From an uncultured Lachnospiraceae bacterium (GTDB taxonomy: Bacteria; Bacillota_A; Clostridia; Lachnospirales; Lachnospiraceae), in contig CANOBT010000041.1 in NCBI GenBank assembly GCA_947564305.1, positions 1 to 37,188 on the forward strand: a DNA stretch of 37,188 nt, given 5' to 3'. Both the position numbers and the translations under genes were made by a program. The notes beneath the pieces were generated by a model. That model worked only from the letters and a program-made list of their open reading frames with translations. It made no database searches and was not told the origin of the DNA. The stretch's first letter is position 1; every line of letters starts with the position of its first letter. Of the stretch, positions 1 to 8,246 are shown in pieces.

Positions 1-24
1 GAAAGACAAAGGAGATACAAGAAT

Positions 25-558
25 ATGTTATATACCACGCATTATGCATCCCCTATCGGCAGCCTTCTATTGGCAGAAAAGGATGGGGCGCTCTCAGGAC
101 TTTGGATAGAGGGTCAGAAATATTTCCTGGGTTCAGTGAAAGAGGAGATGACAGAGAACGCAGATTCTGCGATTTTAAAGCAGACAAAAATGTGGCTTGA
201 ACGTTATTTCCGGGGGGAAAGGCCATCTGTTGGTGAACTTGCACTTGCCCCACAAGGCAGTGAATTTCGTAAGGCGGTTTGGAAAATCCTCTGTGAGATT
301 CCGTATGGGGAAGTCACGACTTATAAAGAAATTGCGAAGAAAATGGCGGTAAATCTCGGACGTGACACTATGTCAGCTCAGGCTGTGGGCGGCGCGGTGG
401 CTCACAATCCGATTTCCATTATCATTCCCTGTCATCGTGTCATCGGAACGGATGGAAGTTTGACAGGATATGCGGGTGGAATCGACAGAAAAATCAAGTT
501 GTTGACTCTGGAAGGAGTAGATGTAGAACGGTTTTTTGTTCCTGCGGGCAGCAGGTAA
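25..558 (+). CDS. ogt: Methylated-DNA--protein-cysteine methyltransferase
   Basis: This is a suicide repair enzyme that moves the alkyl group from O6-alkylguanine (and O4-alkylthymine) in DNA to its own cysteine. The active-site motif PCHRV is present with the acceptor Cys at residue 136. It is followed by the conserved stretch TGYAGG, and preceded by the helix GEVTTYKEIA of the DNA-binding fold. The length of 177 residues is normal for the Ogt class, which lacks the Ada regulatory domain. The start is supported by AAGGAG about 12 bases upstream. The tag gene follows after 47 bases in the same direction, so the two form an alkylation-repair pair. The promoter is probably upstream of the window. 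Confidence 0.95.
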   Translation: MLYTTHYASPIGSLLLAEKDGALSGLWIEGQKYFLGSVKEEMTENADSAILKQTKMWLERYFRGERPSVGELALAPQGSEFRKAVWKILCEIPYGEVTTYKEIAKKMAVNLGRDTMSAQAVGGAVAHNPISIIIPCHRVIGTDGSLTGYAGGIDRKIKLLTLEGVDVERFFVPAGSR

Positions 559-605
559 TCCATCTACAAAGCAGATTGGTTATGGATACAGGAAAGGGGA
601 AAAAT

Positions 606-1160
606 ATGGAATGGACAGATGGGAAAACAAGATGTTGGTGGGCAAATCCAAAAAATGAAAATTATATCAGGTATCATGATGAGGAGTGGGGGATTCCGGT
701 GTATGATGACCATAAATTATTTGAAATGTTGATATTGGAATCTTTTCAGGCTGGTCTTTCGTGGGAGTGTGTATTAAATAAGCGGGAAAATTTCAGACAG
801 GCATTTGACAATTTCGATTTGGAAAAAGTCTGTTCTTATGATGAACAGCGAATGGAAGAACTAAAGAATAATCCAGGTATTATCCGCAACAAACGGAAAA
901 TCCAGGCAGCAGTAGCCAATGCAAAAATATTCCGTGCTATCCAGGAGGAATTTCAAAGCTTTTCGAATTATATCTGGCATTGGACAGATGGAAAAGTGAT
1001 ATATGAAAAAGGTATGACCTGCTCTGAACTTTCGGATAAAGTCTCAGATGATTTAAAAAAGCGCGGCATGAAATTTGTCGGGACCACAATTATCTATGCC
1101 TATCTGCAGGCTGTGGGTGTTATTTATTCTCATGATGAAGGGTGCTTTTTGGAAAAATAA
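606..1160 (+). CDS. tag: DNA-3-methyladenine glycosylase I
   Basis: This enzyme excises 3-methyladenine from alkylated DNA as the first step of base excision repair. The Tag family is recognisable from RCWWA near the N-terminus, YHDEEWG, and ESFQAGLSW. The zinc site known in E. coli Tag is matched by Cys10, His24 and the C-terminal HxxxC (His176, Cys180). I chose the ATG at 606 because GGAAAGGGGA lies just before it. An in-frame TTG at 576 would add ten unconserved-looking residues and has no good ribosome site. The gene follows ogt, and the pair ends at a strong terminator. Length is 184 residues, typical of the family. Confidence 0.93.
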   Translation: MEWTDGKTRCWWANPKNENYIRYHDEEWGIPVYDDHKLFEMLILESFQAGLSWECVLNKRENFRQAFDNFDLEKVCSYDEQRMEELKNNPGIIRNKRKIQAAVANAKIFRAIQEEFQSFSNYIWHWTDGKVIYEKGMTCSELSDKVSDDLKKRGMKFVGTTIIYAYLQAVGVIYSHDEGCFLEK

Positions 1161-1211
1161 TTTGGAAAAATGGAAGTGGAGAGATTTTTTAGAATGCTCT
1201 GTAACACAGAA

Positions 1212-1249
1212 GGGATGAAGAACTGACTTGCAGGTCTTCATCCCCTTTT
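1212..1249 (+). terminator. Rho-independent terminator after tag
   Basis: A perfect 10-bp stem (GGGATGAAGA at 1212-1221 pairing with TCTTCATCCC at 1235-1244) is followed by C and four T. It closes the ogt-tag transcript. Confidence 0.8.
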
Positions 1250-1293
1250 AACATCAAAGTATACAGAAAGGCATTTTTTGTTATCCTTTGCTT

Positions 1294-1313
1294 AAAAAGC
1301 TGTTTTTTTCAGC
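1294..1313 (-). terminator. Weak possible terminator of the hydrogenase gene
   Basis: Read on the minus strand just after the stop codon at 1316, GCTG-A7-CAGC is followed by five T. The stem is only 4 bp, so this is tentative. Confidence 0.3.
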
Positions 1314-1315
1314 GC

Positions 1316-2791
1316 TTATTCATTCGGATTGCGCCGGTGCATAGAGAACTCATACTGGCTGTATTCGGATACGGTATCTGTAACCAGACGGTCATCCGCT
1401 TTTTTGAGCTGTTTGTCGCGCTCTCTCTTAAATGCCCGCTCTTCCTGAATATTTCCAGGACCAGCTACACAGCCGCCTACACAGGCCATACCCTCAATGA
1501 AATCTTCCGGAAGCTTTCCTGCCTTCAACAGCATAAGGGCCTTGCGGCATTCTGCCGCGCCGTTGCACTGGCGTACATTTAAGCCGCTGTTTCCGCCATG
1601 TTCAATATATGCCTGTTTTACGGCTTTTGTCACGCCGCCCGAATTGGAGTAACCTTTTGCGTGGATACTGCCGTTTTGCGGCTCTTCCAGAGTAGCAGGC
1701 TCCAGTTTGATTTTTTTCGCGCGGAGCATGGCCTGGAATTCCTCAAAGGTAAGAACCAGATCTGCATTTTCACCCTCATGTTCCTGGTCCTGTCCGGCTT
1801 CACTCTTTTTCGCGATACATGGTCCGATGAAGATGCAGACTGCACCCGGATGCATAGCCTTTACAAGCCTTGCTGTCGCGGCCATCGGCGAAACCGTGGT
1901 GGAAATATGGTCCGAGAGTTCCGGGAAATGACGGCGGATCAAATGAACAAAGGCAGGGCAGCAGGAGGTTGTCATCTTCTTGCCTGCTTCATGTGCTTCA
2001 GCCCATTCTTTCGCTTCAGAATCAGATACGAAATCCGCTCCGATAGCTACGTCAACCATATCCTTGAAGCCCATTTTCTTCGCGCCTTTTCGGATGGACT
2101 CCATCGTAATATCCATACCAAACTGTCCCTCTGCTGCAGGGGCTACCAGCGCATAGACCGGTCTGTCACCTTTCAGATAGTCAATGACTTCAATCATACG
2201 GGAGCTGTCAGAAATCGCTCCGAACGGGCATTTGCTGATGCAGGAACCGCAGCGGATACATTTTTCATCATCAATCCAAACTCTTCCGTCTTCATCCGCC
2301 TGAATCGCATCTACCGGGCACGCGCGACGGCAGGGACGCATAATATCCACAATTGCGTTATACGGGCATGCGTCGTAGCACTGTCCGCATTCTTTACATT
2401 TTTCGGGATTGATGTAGGCTCTGTCTCTGGCAATGGAAATAGCGCCGAAACGGCATGCCTGCATACATTTTTTCCCCATACATTTCTGACAGTTGTCTGT
2501 CACTGTAAACCGGGTAATGGGGCAGTTCTCACAGGCTGATGGGAGAATCTTTACCGTATTATGGCAGGGCTCTCCATCCGCCGGATTGATATTCTTTGCA
2601 AGCATGATTCGTTCGCGGACAATCTCACGCTCTTTATGTACACAGCAACGGAATTTCGGTTTGTTTCCAGGCAGGATTTCATAGGGCAGAGTCGCCTCAA
2701 TCTTGTGCAGGTTTCCCTCAAAGGCTGCTTTGGCAACCTGGTAGAGAACTTCTTCTTTTACCTCTCCAATGGTATCATTCTCATGTAACAT
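1316..2791 (-). CDS. Monomeric [FeFe] hydrogenase with ferredoxin-type clusters
   Basis: The protein is a 491-residue, probably cytoplasmic iron-only hydrogenase that evolves or takes up H2 using reduced ferredoxin. The H-cluster motifs are all present: L1 TSCCPAF (275-281), L2 PCIAKKSE (324-331) and L3 with ACVGGCVAGPG (436-446). The four H-cluster cysteines are Cys277, Cys325, Cys437 and Cys441. Upstream lie many cysteines: two classic 4Fe-4S motifs (around 132-142 and 178-188), a CRRACP segment (154-159), and an unusual N-terminal Cys-rich stretch (49-113). There is no N-terminal 2Fe-2S plant-type ferredoxin domain. This layout and the L3 variant fit the clostridial group B/M3-like hydrogenases better than the CpI type; that subgroup call is inference. 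No hydEFG maturation genes are nearby. The ribosome site is GAAAGGAAG. Confidence 0.9.
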   Translation of the reverse strand: MLHENDTIGEVKEEVLYQVAKAAFEGNLHKIEATLPYEILPGNKPKFRCCVHKEREIVRERIMLAKNINPADGEPCHNTVKILPSACENCPITRFTVTDNCQKCMGKKCMQACRFGAISIARDRAYINPEKCKECGQCYDACPYNAIVDIMRPCRRACPVDAIQADEDGRVWIDDEKCIRCGSCISKCPFGAISDSSRMIEVIDYLKGDRPVYALVAPAAEGQFGMDITMESIRKGAKKMGFKDMVDVAIGADFVSDSEAKEWAEAHEAGKKMTTSCCPAFVHLIRRHFPELSDHISTTVSPMAATARLVKAMHPGAVCIFIGPCIAKKSEAGQDQEHEGENADLVLTFEEFQAMLRAKKIKLEPATLEEPQNGSIHAKGYSNSGGVTKAVKQAYIEHGGNSGLNVRQCNGAAECRKALMLLKAGKLPEDFIEGMACVGGCVAGPGNIQEERAFKRERDKQLKKADDRLVTDTVSEYSQYEFSMHRRNPNE

Positions 2792-2838
2792 ACTCTACTT
2801 CCTTTCTTCTGTAATGTGTAATTCAAAATTTCGTCTAT

Positions 2839-2867
2839 ATTTTAACATATAATTGCCTGTGAAACAA
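2839..2867 (-). promoter_or_regulatory. Putative sigma-A promoter of the hydrogenase gene
   Basis: On the minus strand, TTGTTT (-35, plus positions 2862-2867) and TAAAAT (-10, 2839-2844) are separated by 17 bp, about 50 bases before the start codon. Confidence 0.5.
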
Positions 2868-2909
2868 CTGTCAGGAGAACCAAAAAAATACCGAGATGTT
2901 TGTGTTATA

Positions 2910-2938
2910 TTGACATATGGAGCTTAAAAGGATAAAAT
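2910..2938 (+). promoter_or_regulatory. Near-consensus promoter of the beta-glucosidase gene
   Basis: A perfect -35 TTGACA (2910-2915), a 17-bp spacer and TAAAAT (2933-2938) lie about 90 bases upstream of the ATG at 3029. I see no clear operator or CRE-like palindrome around it. Confidence 0.75.
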
Positions 2939-3028
2939 TTACACCAAATGCATTTTCGAGGCAAAAATGGATTTTTGCAGCAAGGAAGACACAGATGTAA
3001 AATTAGAACAAGTAGGAGGAAACTGCAT

Positions 3029-5809
3029 ATGAAAAACAGATATATCCCAGATTGGGACAGATATGCGTCGCTTGCAAGACAGGCAGCAGCGGAAGGAACG
3101 GTATTGCTGAAAAATGACGGAAACGTGCTTCCGCTGAAAGAGGGGGAAAAGCTGGCTGTTTTTGGAAGGACACAGTTTGAATACTACAAGAGCGGCACCG
3201 GGTCAGGAGGAATGGTGAACACAAAATATGTGACAGGCATTTCAGACGCATTGGAGGAAGAATCTTTTGTCCTGAATCAGACGGTGATTGGTACATACCA
3301 GGACTGGCTGAAAGAACATCCTTTTGACCAGGGAAGCGGTTGGGCGCAGGAGCCATGGAGCCAGACGGAGATGCCGCTTTCAGACGAGGTTGTAGGGCAG
3401 GCGGCTCAGGAATCAGACACCGCGCTCATTGTCATCGGGAGGACTGCCGGAGAAGACAGGGACGCGGAAAACCAGGAGGGAAGTTATCTTCTGACAACAG
3501 CAGAGGAAGACATGCTTAGAAAGGTTTGTCAGGCATTTTCACGGACAGTCGTTCTGTTAAATGTGGGAAATATTATTGATATGAAATGGGTGGAAACCTG
3601 CAAGCCGTCTGCCGTGCTGTATGTATGGCAGGGCGGCATGGAAGGTGGCCGCGGGATTACGGATATTCTGACCGGACGCGTCAATCCATGCGGGAAGTTG
3701 GCGGATACCATTGCACGTGATATTGAAGATTATCCGTCCACACGGAATTTCGGCGGAGATGAGGCCAATATATATGCGGAAGATATTTATGTAGGATACC
3801 GGTATTTTGAAACATTTGCTAGAGAGAAGGTGTTGTTTCCTTTTGGGTATGGAATGTCCTATACTTCTTTTGCTATAGAAAATATGCGTATGGATAGAAA
3901 GGAAAACTGTACCGTGCTGCATGTTTCTGTGAAAAATACCGGTGCAGTGCCAGGAAAAGAAGTGGTGCAGGCATATGTCAATCCGCCTCAGGGAAAACTT
4001 GGAAAACCGTTGAGAAATCTGACGGCATTTGCAAAGTCAGCTCTTCTAAAGCCGGGAGAAATAGAGGAAATTTTGCTGACCATACCGGATGGGCAGATTG
4101 CCTCCTATGATGACAGCGGGGTGACAGGCTTTCCATCCTGTTATGTATTGGAAGCCGGAAGTTATGAGTTTTATGCGGGAAATGATGTGCGGGAAGCACG
4201 GATGGCAGGTACATTCACAATAGAAGAAACAAGAATGGTGGAGCAGTGTACAGAAGCTATGGCGCCTGCGAAATCATTCTCAAGACTGCGTACGGGAGAT
4301 ATTTGCCAGGGGAACGGCAGCACTTTGCATGAGGCATGGGAAGAGACTCCAAAGCGTTCTGTATCAATGAAAACCAGAATCGCAGAAGATTCAGTAAGGG
4401 ACATCCCTTATACGGGAGATAAAGGCTGGCTTTTAAAAGATGTATATGACGGCAAAATCAATATGGAGCAGTTCCTGGCACAGATTCCGGACGAGGAGCT
4501 GTGCCATCTGGTAAAGGGTGAGGGAATGTGCTCTCCAAAAGTAACACCAGGAACCGCAGCGGCTTTCGGAGGTCTGACGGAAGGACTGAAAAAATTCGGG
4601 ATTCCCTGTGGATGTTGTGCGGACGGACCTTCAGGAATCCGCATGGATTGTGGGACAAAAGCATTTTCTCTGCCTAATGGAACCTGTCTTGCCTGTACCT
4701 TTAACGAAAGTCTGTTGGAGGAACTGTATGAGATGGAAGGGGCGGAGCTCCGCAAAAACCGGATTGATACACTTCTCGGTCCTGGTATCAACATTCACAG
4801 AAATCCGCTGAACGGCCGAAATTTTGAATATTTCTCAGAGGACCCTTATCTGACCGGACGAATGGCGGCGGCACAGTTAAAGGGGATGGGAAAATGCGGT
4901 GTGACTGGAACAATCAAACATTTTGCGGCAAATAACCAGGAACACAACCGCAGGAAGGTGGATGCGATCGTCTCTGAGCGTGCCCTTCGTGAAATCTATC
5001 TGAAAGGCTTTGAGATTGCCGTAAAAGAGGGAAAAGCCTATTCTATCATGACCACATACGGTCCAATCAACGGAATCTGGACCGCAGGAAATTATGATTT
5101 GCTGACATTGGTGCTGCGAGGGGAATGGAAATTTGACGGCATGGTAATGACCGACTGGTGGGCGGATGCCAATGAGGAGGGCGGACCGGCTTCTACTCAG
5201 CATATCGCTGAGATGGTCAAGGCTCAGAACGATGTGTTTATGGTAGTGCCGGATACGACAACTTATGACGGCAATCTGAAAGAGCAGCTTGCGGATGACA
5301 GATTGTCAAGAAGTGTTCTGGCGAGGAGTGCTGCGAATATCTGCAGGATGCTGATGAAATCTCCGGTTATGGACCGGAGTCTGGACAGAATCAGTGAGGA
5401 AGAGAAAAAGGCATGGGAAGAAATGGATGCAGAAGATAGGGTGGATTTTGAGATTGAGTATCTTCCGGTGGAAGAGGAACTGGTCATTCCAGGAGCTGAA
5501 ATTTGTACGGATCAGGGAAGCAGTACTGTATTTGGCCTGTCAGTGAAAAATATGGGAAACTACTCCTTAAAGCTGAAAGTACGCTCAGATGCAGGCGCCG
5601 TGGCACAGATTCCGGTGTCCATATTCTGGGACGGCCATCTGTCCGGGACTGTCACCATCAATGGAACGGATGGTAAATGGATGGAAGTGGAACAGGATTT
5701 GGGCATGGCTATGGGAACCAACCATTTTGTGAAATTTTATTTTGCACAGAGCGGTATGGAGATTGAGAGCGCAAGTATTCAGTGGAAGGGAATGCCAAAG
5801 CGTCCATAA
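3029..5809 (+). CDS. Glycoside hydrolase family 3 beta-glucosidase, permuted domain order
   Basis: This 926-residue enzyme hydrolyses terminal beta-linked sugars, probably glucose, from oligosaccharides. No signal peptide is seen, so it should be cytoplasmic. The domains run in the reverse of the usual GH3 order. The alpha/beta sandwich (GH3 C-domain) comes first (about 10-275, with FGYGMSYTSF near its end). A fibronectin-III-like domain follows (about 280-370), then the TIM-barrel catalytic domain (about 470-780), then a C-terminal beta-rich domain (about 800-926) that may bind carbohydrate. In the barrel I see DGPSGIR (Asp532, substrate binding), KHFAANNQE, and MVMTDWW with Asp709 as the expected nucleophile. 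Such an order is known from Ruminococcus albus and Butyrivibrio beta-glucosidases. The start at 3029 is chosen over an upstream in-frame ATG at 2948 because TAGGAGGA precedes it. It stands alone, without transporter genes beside it. Confidence 0.93.
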   Translation: MKNRYIPDWDRYASLARQAAAEGTVLLKNDGNVLPLKEGEKLAVFGRTQFEYYKSGTGSGGMVNTKYVTGISDALEEESFVLNQTVIGTYQDWLKEHPFDQGSGWAQEPWSQTEMPLSDEVVGQAAQESDTALIVIGRTAGEDRDAENQEGSYLLTTAEEDMLRKVCQAFSRTVVLLNVGNIIDMKWVETCKPSAVLYVWQGGMEGGRGITDILTGRVNPCGKLADTIARDIEDYPSTRNFGGDEANIYAEDIYVGYRYFETFAREKVLFPFGYGMSYTSFAIENMRMDRKENCTVLHVSVKNTGAVPGKEVVQAYVNPPQGKLGKPLRNLTAFAKSALLKPGEIEEILLTIPDGQIASYDDSGVTGFPSCYVLEAGSYEFYAGNDVREARMAGTFTIEETRMVEQCTEAMAPAKSFSRLRTGDICQGNGSTLHEAWEETPKRSVSMKTRIAEDSVRDIPYTGDKGWLLKDVYDGKINMEQFLAQIPDEELCHLVKGEGMCSPKVTPGTAAAFGGLTEGLKKFGIPCGCCADGPSGIRMDCGTKAFSLPNGTCLACTFNESLLEELYEMEGAELRKNRIDTLLGPGINIHRNPLNGRNFEYFSEDPYLTGRMAAAQLKGMGKCGVTGTIKHFAANNQEHNRRKVDAIVSERALREIYLKGFEIAVKEGKAYSIMTTYGPINGIWTAGNYDLLTLVLRGEWKFDGMVMTDWWADANEEGGPASTQHIAEMVKAQNDVFMVVPDTTTYDGNLKEQLADDRLSRSVLARSAANICRMLMKSPVMDRSLDRISEEEKKAWEEMDAEDRVDFEIEYLPVEEELVIPGAEICTDQGSSTVFGLSVKNMGNYSLKLKVRSDAGAVAQIPVSIFWDGHLSGTVTINGTDGKWMEVEQDLGMAMGTNHFVKFYFAQSGMEIESASIQWKGMPKRP

Positions 5810-5867
5810 AACAGTACTCTCCTATGCTATTTTGTGGCTCTTTTTCTAAAAGAACGATAAAAATGTA

Positions 5868-5896
5868 TAGTAATTTTTATAAAGTGGTGTTAGAAT
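5868..5896 (+). promoter_or_regulatory. Possible extended -10 promoter of the 75-residue gene
   Basis: TAGAAT (5891-5896) is preceded by TGT, giving an extended -10. A weak -35-like TAGTAA lies 17 bp upstream (5868-5873). The same arrangement occurs at 33475-33503. Confidence 0.45.
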
Positions 5897-5926
5897 AAAG
5901 AAAATATATAAATTGGAGGTTTAAGA

Positions 5927-6154
5927 ATGGCAAGAGGACGCAAAAAGCAGGTAAATCTTACATTAGAGGAACAATTAGAAGTAGTAAACAGCGAAATCGC
6001 GGCATGTGAGGAGCAGATTAAATCACTGAAACAGAAGAGAAAAGAGATAGATAAGCAGATTAAGGAAGAAAAGAAGGAAGCATTGTATCAGGCGGTTGTA
6101 GAGTCTGGAAAGAGCATTGAGGACATCCTTTCGACCCTTTCTGGAAATGAATAA
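5927..6154 (+). CDS. Small charged coiled-coil protein of unknown function
   Basis: I do not recognise a named family. The 75 residues begin with a basic patch (MARGRKKQ). An almost uninterrupted lysine/glutamate-rich helix follows (about 12-50), consistent with a coiled coil, and then a short C-terminal helix with SGKSIEDILSTL. There is no membrane segment and no cysteine. The coding call rests on a strong GGAGG ribosome site 8 bases before ATG, its own promoter-like sequence, and biased codon use. The pattern of a basic start plus coiled coil could suit a nucleic-acid or chromatin-associated protein, but that is a guess. Confidence 0.75.
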   Translation: MARGRKKQVNLTLEEQLEVVNSEIAACEEQIKSLKQKRKEIDKQIKEEKKEALYQAVVESGKSIEDILSTLSGNE

Positions 6155-6168
6155 AAAGCTGCGGCTTA

Positions 6169-6224
6169 GGAACTGTATGAAAATAACTTAACCATTTTCA
6201 GGGTTATATTTTTCATACAGTTCC
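6169..6224 (+). terminator. Long hairpin between the 75-residue gene and nudC
   Basis: A 15-bp perfect stem (6169-6183 with 6210-6224) is extended by TAAC/GTTA after a 3-base bulge, with a 15-base loop. It lacks a T-run on either side, so it may be an atypical terminator, an mRNA-stability element or a small dispersed repeat. The strand assignment is nominal. Confidence 0.5.
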
Positions 6225-6276
6225 TCATTTACGAAAGATGTCATCTGAATTTTTGGAAGAAAGAAGGGAAGGAACC

Positions 6277-7113
6277 ATGATACAGGACATTGCACCGCAC
6301 CATCTGGATAATGCATACCATCCCGCACCGCCGGACAAGGATTGTATCGCGCTCTGTTTTGAAGGACGCACTTGTCTGATGAAAAAGGCGGGGGAAGAGA
6401 TTGTCTTTCCCCGATTTGCAGATTTGGAAAAAGAAAATATGGGGATTTATGACGGGTATACATATCTGTTCCAAGTAGACGAAGAACGATATTACCTGCT
6501 TAAAAGTGAGAATCTAAATCGCCCTGTAGATTTCCGGATGGAGGATATGGGAGTATTTCGAGAGGCAGAACCGCAATATAGAGCATTTGCCGGGATTACA
6601 GCGCATCAATTGTATCAGTGGTATCAAAAGCACAAATACTGTGGACAGTGTGGTTCACTGACAAAGCCGGACAGCAAGGAGCGGATGCTGTATTGTGAGA
6701 AATGCGGTTCTATGGAATATCCGAAAATTTGTCCGGCAGTAATTATCGGAGTGACAGATGGAAACCGGCTTCTCCTTTCTAAATATGCGGGGCGGACGTT
6801 CAAAAAGTATGCTCTTCTTGCCGGTTATACAGAAATCGGGGAGACGATGGAAGAGACCGTAGCCAGGGAGGTCATGGAAGAAGTTGGGTTGAAGGTGAAG
6901 AATATCCGCTATTATAAAAGTCAGCCGTGGGCCTTTACAGATACTATTTTGATGGGCTTCTATTGTGATTTGGATGGTTCGGACAAGATTCGTCTGGACG
7001 AGGAGGAGCTTGCACTTGCAGAGTGGTTTGAGAGGGAAGAGATTCCGGTTACCCCTTCGAGAGACAGTCTGACCAATGAGATGATTATGATGTTTAAAAA
7101 TGGAAAAGTATAG
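6277..7113 (+). CDS. nudC: NAD+ diphosphatase / NAD-capped RNA decapping Nudix hydrolase
   Basis: NudC cleaves NAD(H) to NMN and AMP and removes NAD caps from RNA. The three expected parts are present: an N-terminal domain (about 1-115), a four-cysteine zinc ribbon (Cys122, Cys125, Cys140, Cys143), and a Nudix domain. The Nudix box runs 183-205 (GX5EX7REVMEEVGL), and SQPWAF matches the NudC-specific SQPWPF signature. I chose the ATG at 6277 because AAGGGAAGGA lies directly upstream; the in-frame ATG at 6238 has no ribosome site and follows the hairpin closely. The protein is 278 residues. Hemerythrin follows after 18 bases and is probably co-transcribed. No obvious promoter is seen after the hairpin. 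Confidence 0.92.
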   Translation: MIQDIAPHHLDNAYHPAPPDKDCIALCFEGRTCLMKKAGEEIVFPRFADLEKENMGIYDGYTYLFQVDEERYYLLKSENLNRPVDFRMEDMGVFREAEPQYRAFAGITAHQLYQWYQKHKYCGQCGSLTKPDSKERMLYCEKCGSMEYPKICPAVIIGVTDGNRLLLSKYAGRTFKKYALLAGYTEIGETMEETVAREVMEEVGLKVKNIRYYKSQPWAFTDTILMGFYCDLDGSDKIRLDEEELALAEWFEREEIPVTPSRDSLTNEMIMMFKNGKV

Positions 7114-7131
7114 AAAGGAATGGAAAAAATA

Positions 7132-7554
7132 ATGAGAGCAGAATTTGATGATACCTTAATTACAGGAAACGAGATGATTGATTCACAGCATAAGGAATTG
7201 ATTGCGAAGATTAATGGACTTTTGGATAGCTGCGAGGATGGTAATGACAAATTGGCGGCAGTAAAGACACTGGATTATCTGGCGGAATATACGGATTTTC
7301 ATTTTACGGCAGAAGAGAAGCTTCAGGAAGAAATGGAATATCCGGGATTGAAAGAGCACAAAGCAGAGCATGAGAAGCTGAGGAAGGTAGTGGACGAGCT
7401 CCATGAGATGTTGGTAGAAGAGGAAGGGCCGACTCCTGCATTCGTAGAACAGGTGAACAGCAATGTGATTGACTGGCTGTATCGGCATATCAAAGGCTTT
7501 GACCGTTCTGTGGCAGAATATCGGTTTATGCGTGGAAACAGCGAGAACCTGTAG
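7132..7554 (+). CDS. Bacteriohemerythrin
   Basis: This is a four-helix-bundle di-iron protein that binds O2 reversibly; in anaerobes it is thought to scavenge or sense oxygen. All seven ligands can be seen at the family spacing: His20, His57, Glu61, His76, His80, His119 and Asp124, in a 140-residue single-domain protein. The start is set at the ATG at 7132, since AAAGGA (7114-7119) is 12 bases away. The ATG at 7120 directly abuts that site and is less likely. It follows nudC closely. No transmembrane or signalling domain is fused to it. Confidence 0.92.
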   Translation: MRAEFDDTLITGNEMIDSQHKELIAKINGLLDSCEDGNDKLAAVKTLDYLAEYTDFHFTAEEKLQEEMEYPGLKEHKAEHEKLRKVVDELHEMLVEEEGPTPAFVEQVNSNVIDWLYRHIKGFDRSVAEYRFMRGNSENL

Positions 7555-7620
7555 AGAAAGGGTTATGCTGGCCGGGCTGTGCACCGGTTCCAAGCTGATA
7601 AAGATGTGATTATCATGAGA

Positions 7621-7668
7621 AAAACCGCCAGGCATACCTGCAGAAAGATTGGGGTGCCTGGCAGTTTT
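7621..7668. terminator. Bidirectional terminator between hemerythrin and HIT genes
   Basis: The stem GCCAGGCA (7627-7634) / TGCCTGGC (7655-7662) is flanked by AAAAC and GTTTT across one mismatch. It therefore reads as stem plus T-run in both directions and serves two convergent genes. Confidence 0.75.
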
Positions 7669-7677
7669 AAGTATGTC

Positions 7678-8097
7678 TTATAGACAAGCTTTGATTTTTT
7701 CAATCATTTCCTCATATTCCGCATCGCTTAAATAGACCTTGTCCGGATTCATCTGAAATACGCCGCCCCACTCGTCACCGCCCTCATATTTGGGCACCAG
7801 ATGCATATGAAGATGGCATCCGGTATCTCCATATGCGCCGTAGTTCACCTTGTTCGGATGGAATGCTTTGTGGAGTGCATTTGCCGCTTTCACGATATCA
7901 GCCAGAAAAAGATTCCGTTCCTCTTCGCTGATATCCACAATCTCACTCACATGATCCTTATAAGCTACGATACATCTTCCTGGTTTGCTCTGCTCTTTGA
8001 ATAAGATTAACTGACTTACATCTAAGTCGCAGATTTTGATTCCGAACTTGTCCAATAATTCCCCGCCCGTGCAATAGGCACAATTCATATCTTTCAT
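7678..8097 (-). CDS. HIT family protein (histidine-triad nucleotide hydrolase)
   Basis: HIT proteins hydrolyse nucleoside phosphoramidates, dinucleoside polyphosphates or adenylylated substrates. The triad HLHMHLV is present with His95, His97 and His99, and 139 residues is a normal length. An N-terminal CAYC (Cys6, Cys9) may be part of the zinc site found in some HIT proteins. The start has an excellent ribosome site, GAAGGAGG. The gene is divergent from the two-component operon and convergent with hemerythrin. The true substrate cannot be told from sequence. Confidence 0.9.
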   Translation of the reverse strand: MKDMNCAYCTGGELLDKFGIKICDLDVSQLILFKEQSKPGRCIVAYKDHVSEIVDISEEERNLFLADIVKAANALHKAFHPNKVNYGAYGDTGCHLHMHLVPKYEGGDEWGGVFQMNPDKVYLSDAEYEEMIEKIKACL

Positions 8098-8138
8098 TGC
8101 GTCCTCCTTCTAAAAAAATAATTACGTTTCTACAGGTT

Positions 8139-8167
8139 ATTATAAAGAGATTCGTAGATAAGTTCAA
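8139..8167 (-). promoter_or_regulatory. Promoter of the HIT gene
   Basis: On the minus strand, TTGAAC (plus 8162-8167), a 17-bp spacer and a perfect TATAAT (8139-8144) lie about 42 bases before the ATG. The tandem TTTCAG site at 8174-8190 lies just upstream of its -35. Confidence 0.7.
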
Positions 8168-8173
8168 GTTTTA

Positions 8174-8206
8174 TTTCAGCGTCATTTCAGTGTTCTGTTA
8201 TATGAT
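8174..8206 (+). promoter_or_regulatory. Tandem TTTCAG operator and promoter of the two-component operon
   Basis: Two identical hexamers TTTCAG (8174-8179 and 8185-8190) are spaced 11 bp start to start, one helical turn. They end 10 bp before a -10 box TATGAT (8201-8206). No good -35 is present; the second repeat occupies its place. This is the geometry of an OmpR/PhoB-type activator site and suggests autoregulation by the response regulator encoded just downstream. Confidence 0.6.
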
Positions 8207-8246
8207 AAAAAAGGGATATTTTCGGAAAATATTGGAGGTTAGAAAT

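Noticed and set aside
1307..1323. Another TTTCAG-like pair near the hydrogenase stop codon
   Set aside because: It is a one-mismatch pair lying in a gene's 3' end, with no promoter near it; most likely chance in A/T-rich sequence.
1598..2539. Long plus-strand open frame (313 codons) opposite the hydrogenase gene
   Set aside because: It lies fully antisense to a gene with clear catalytic motifs, has no ribosome site and its translation shows no family pattern.
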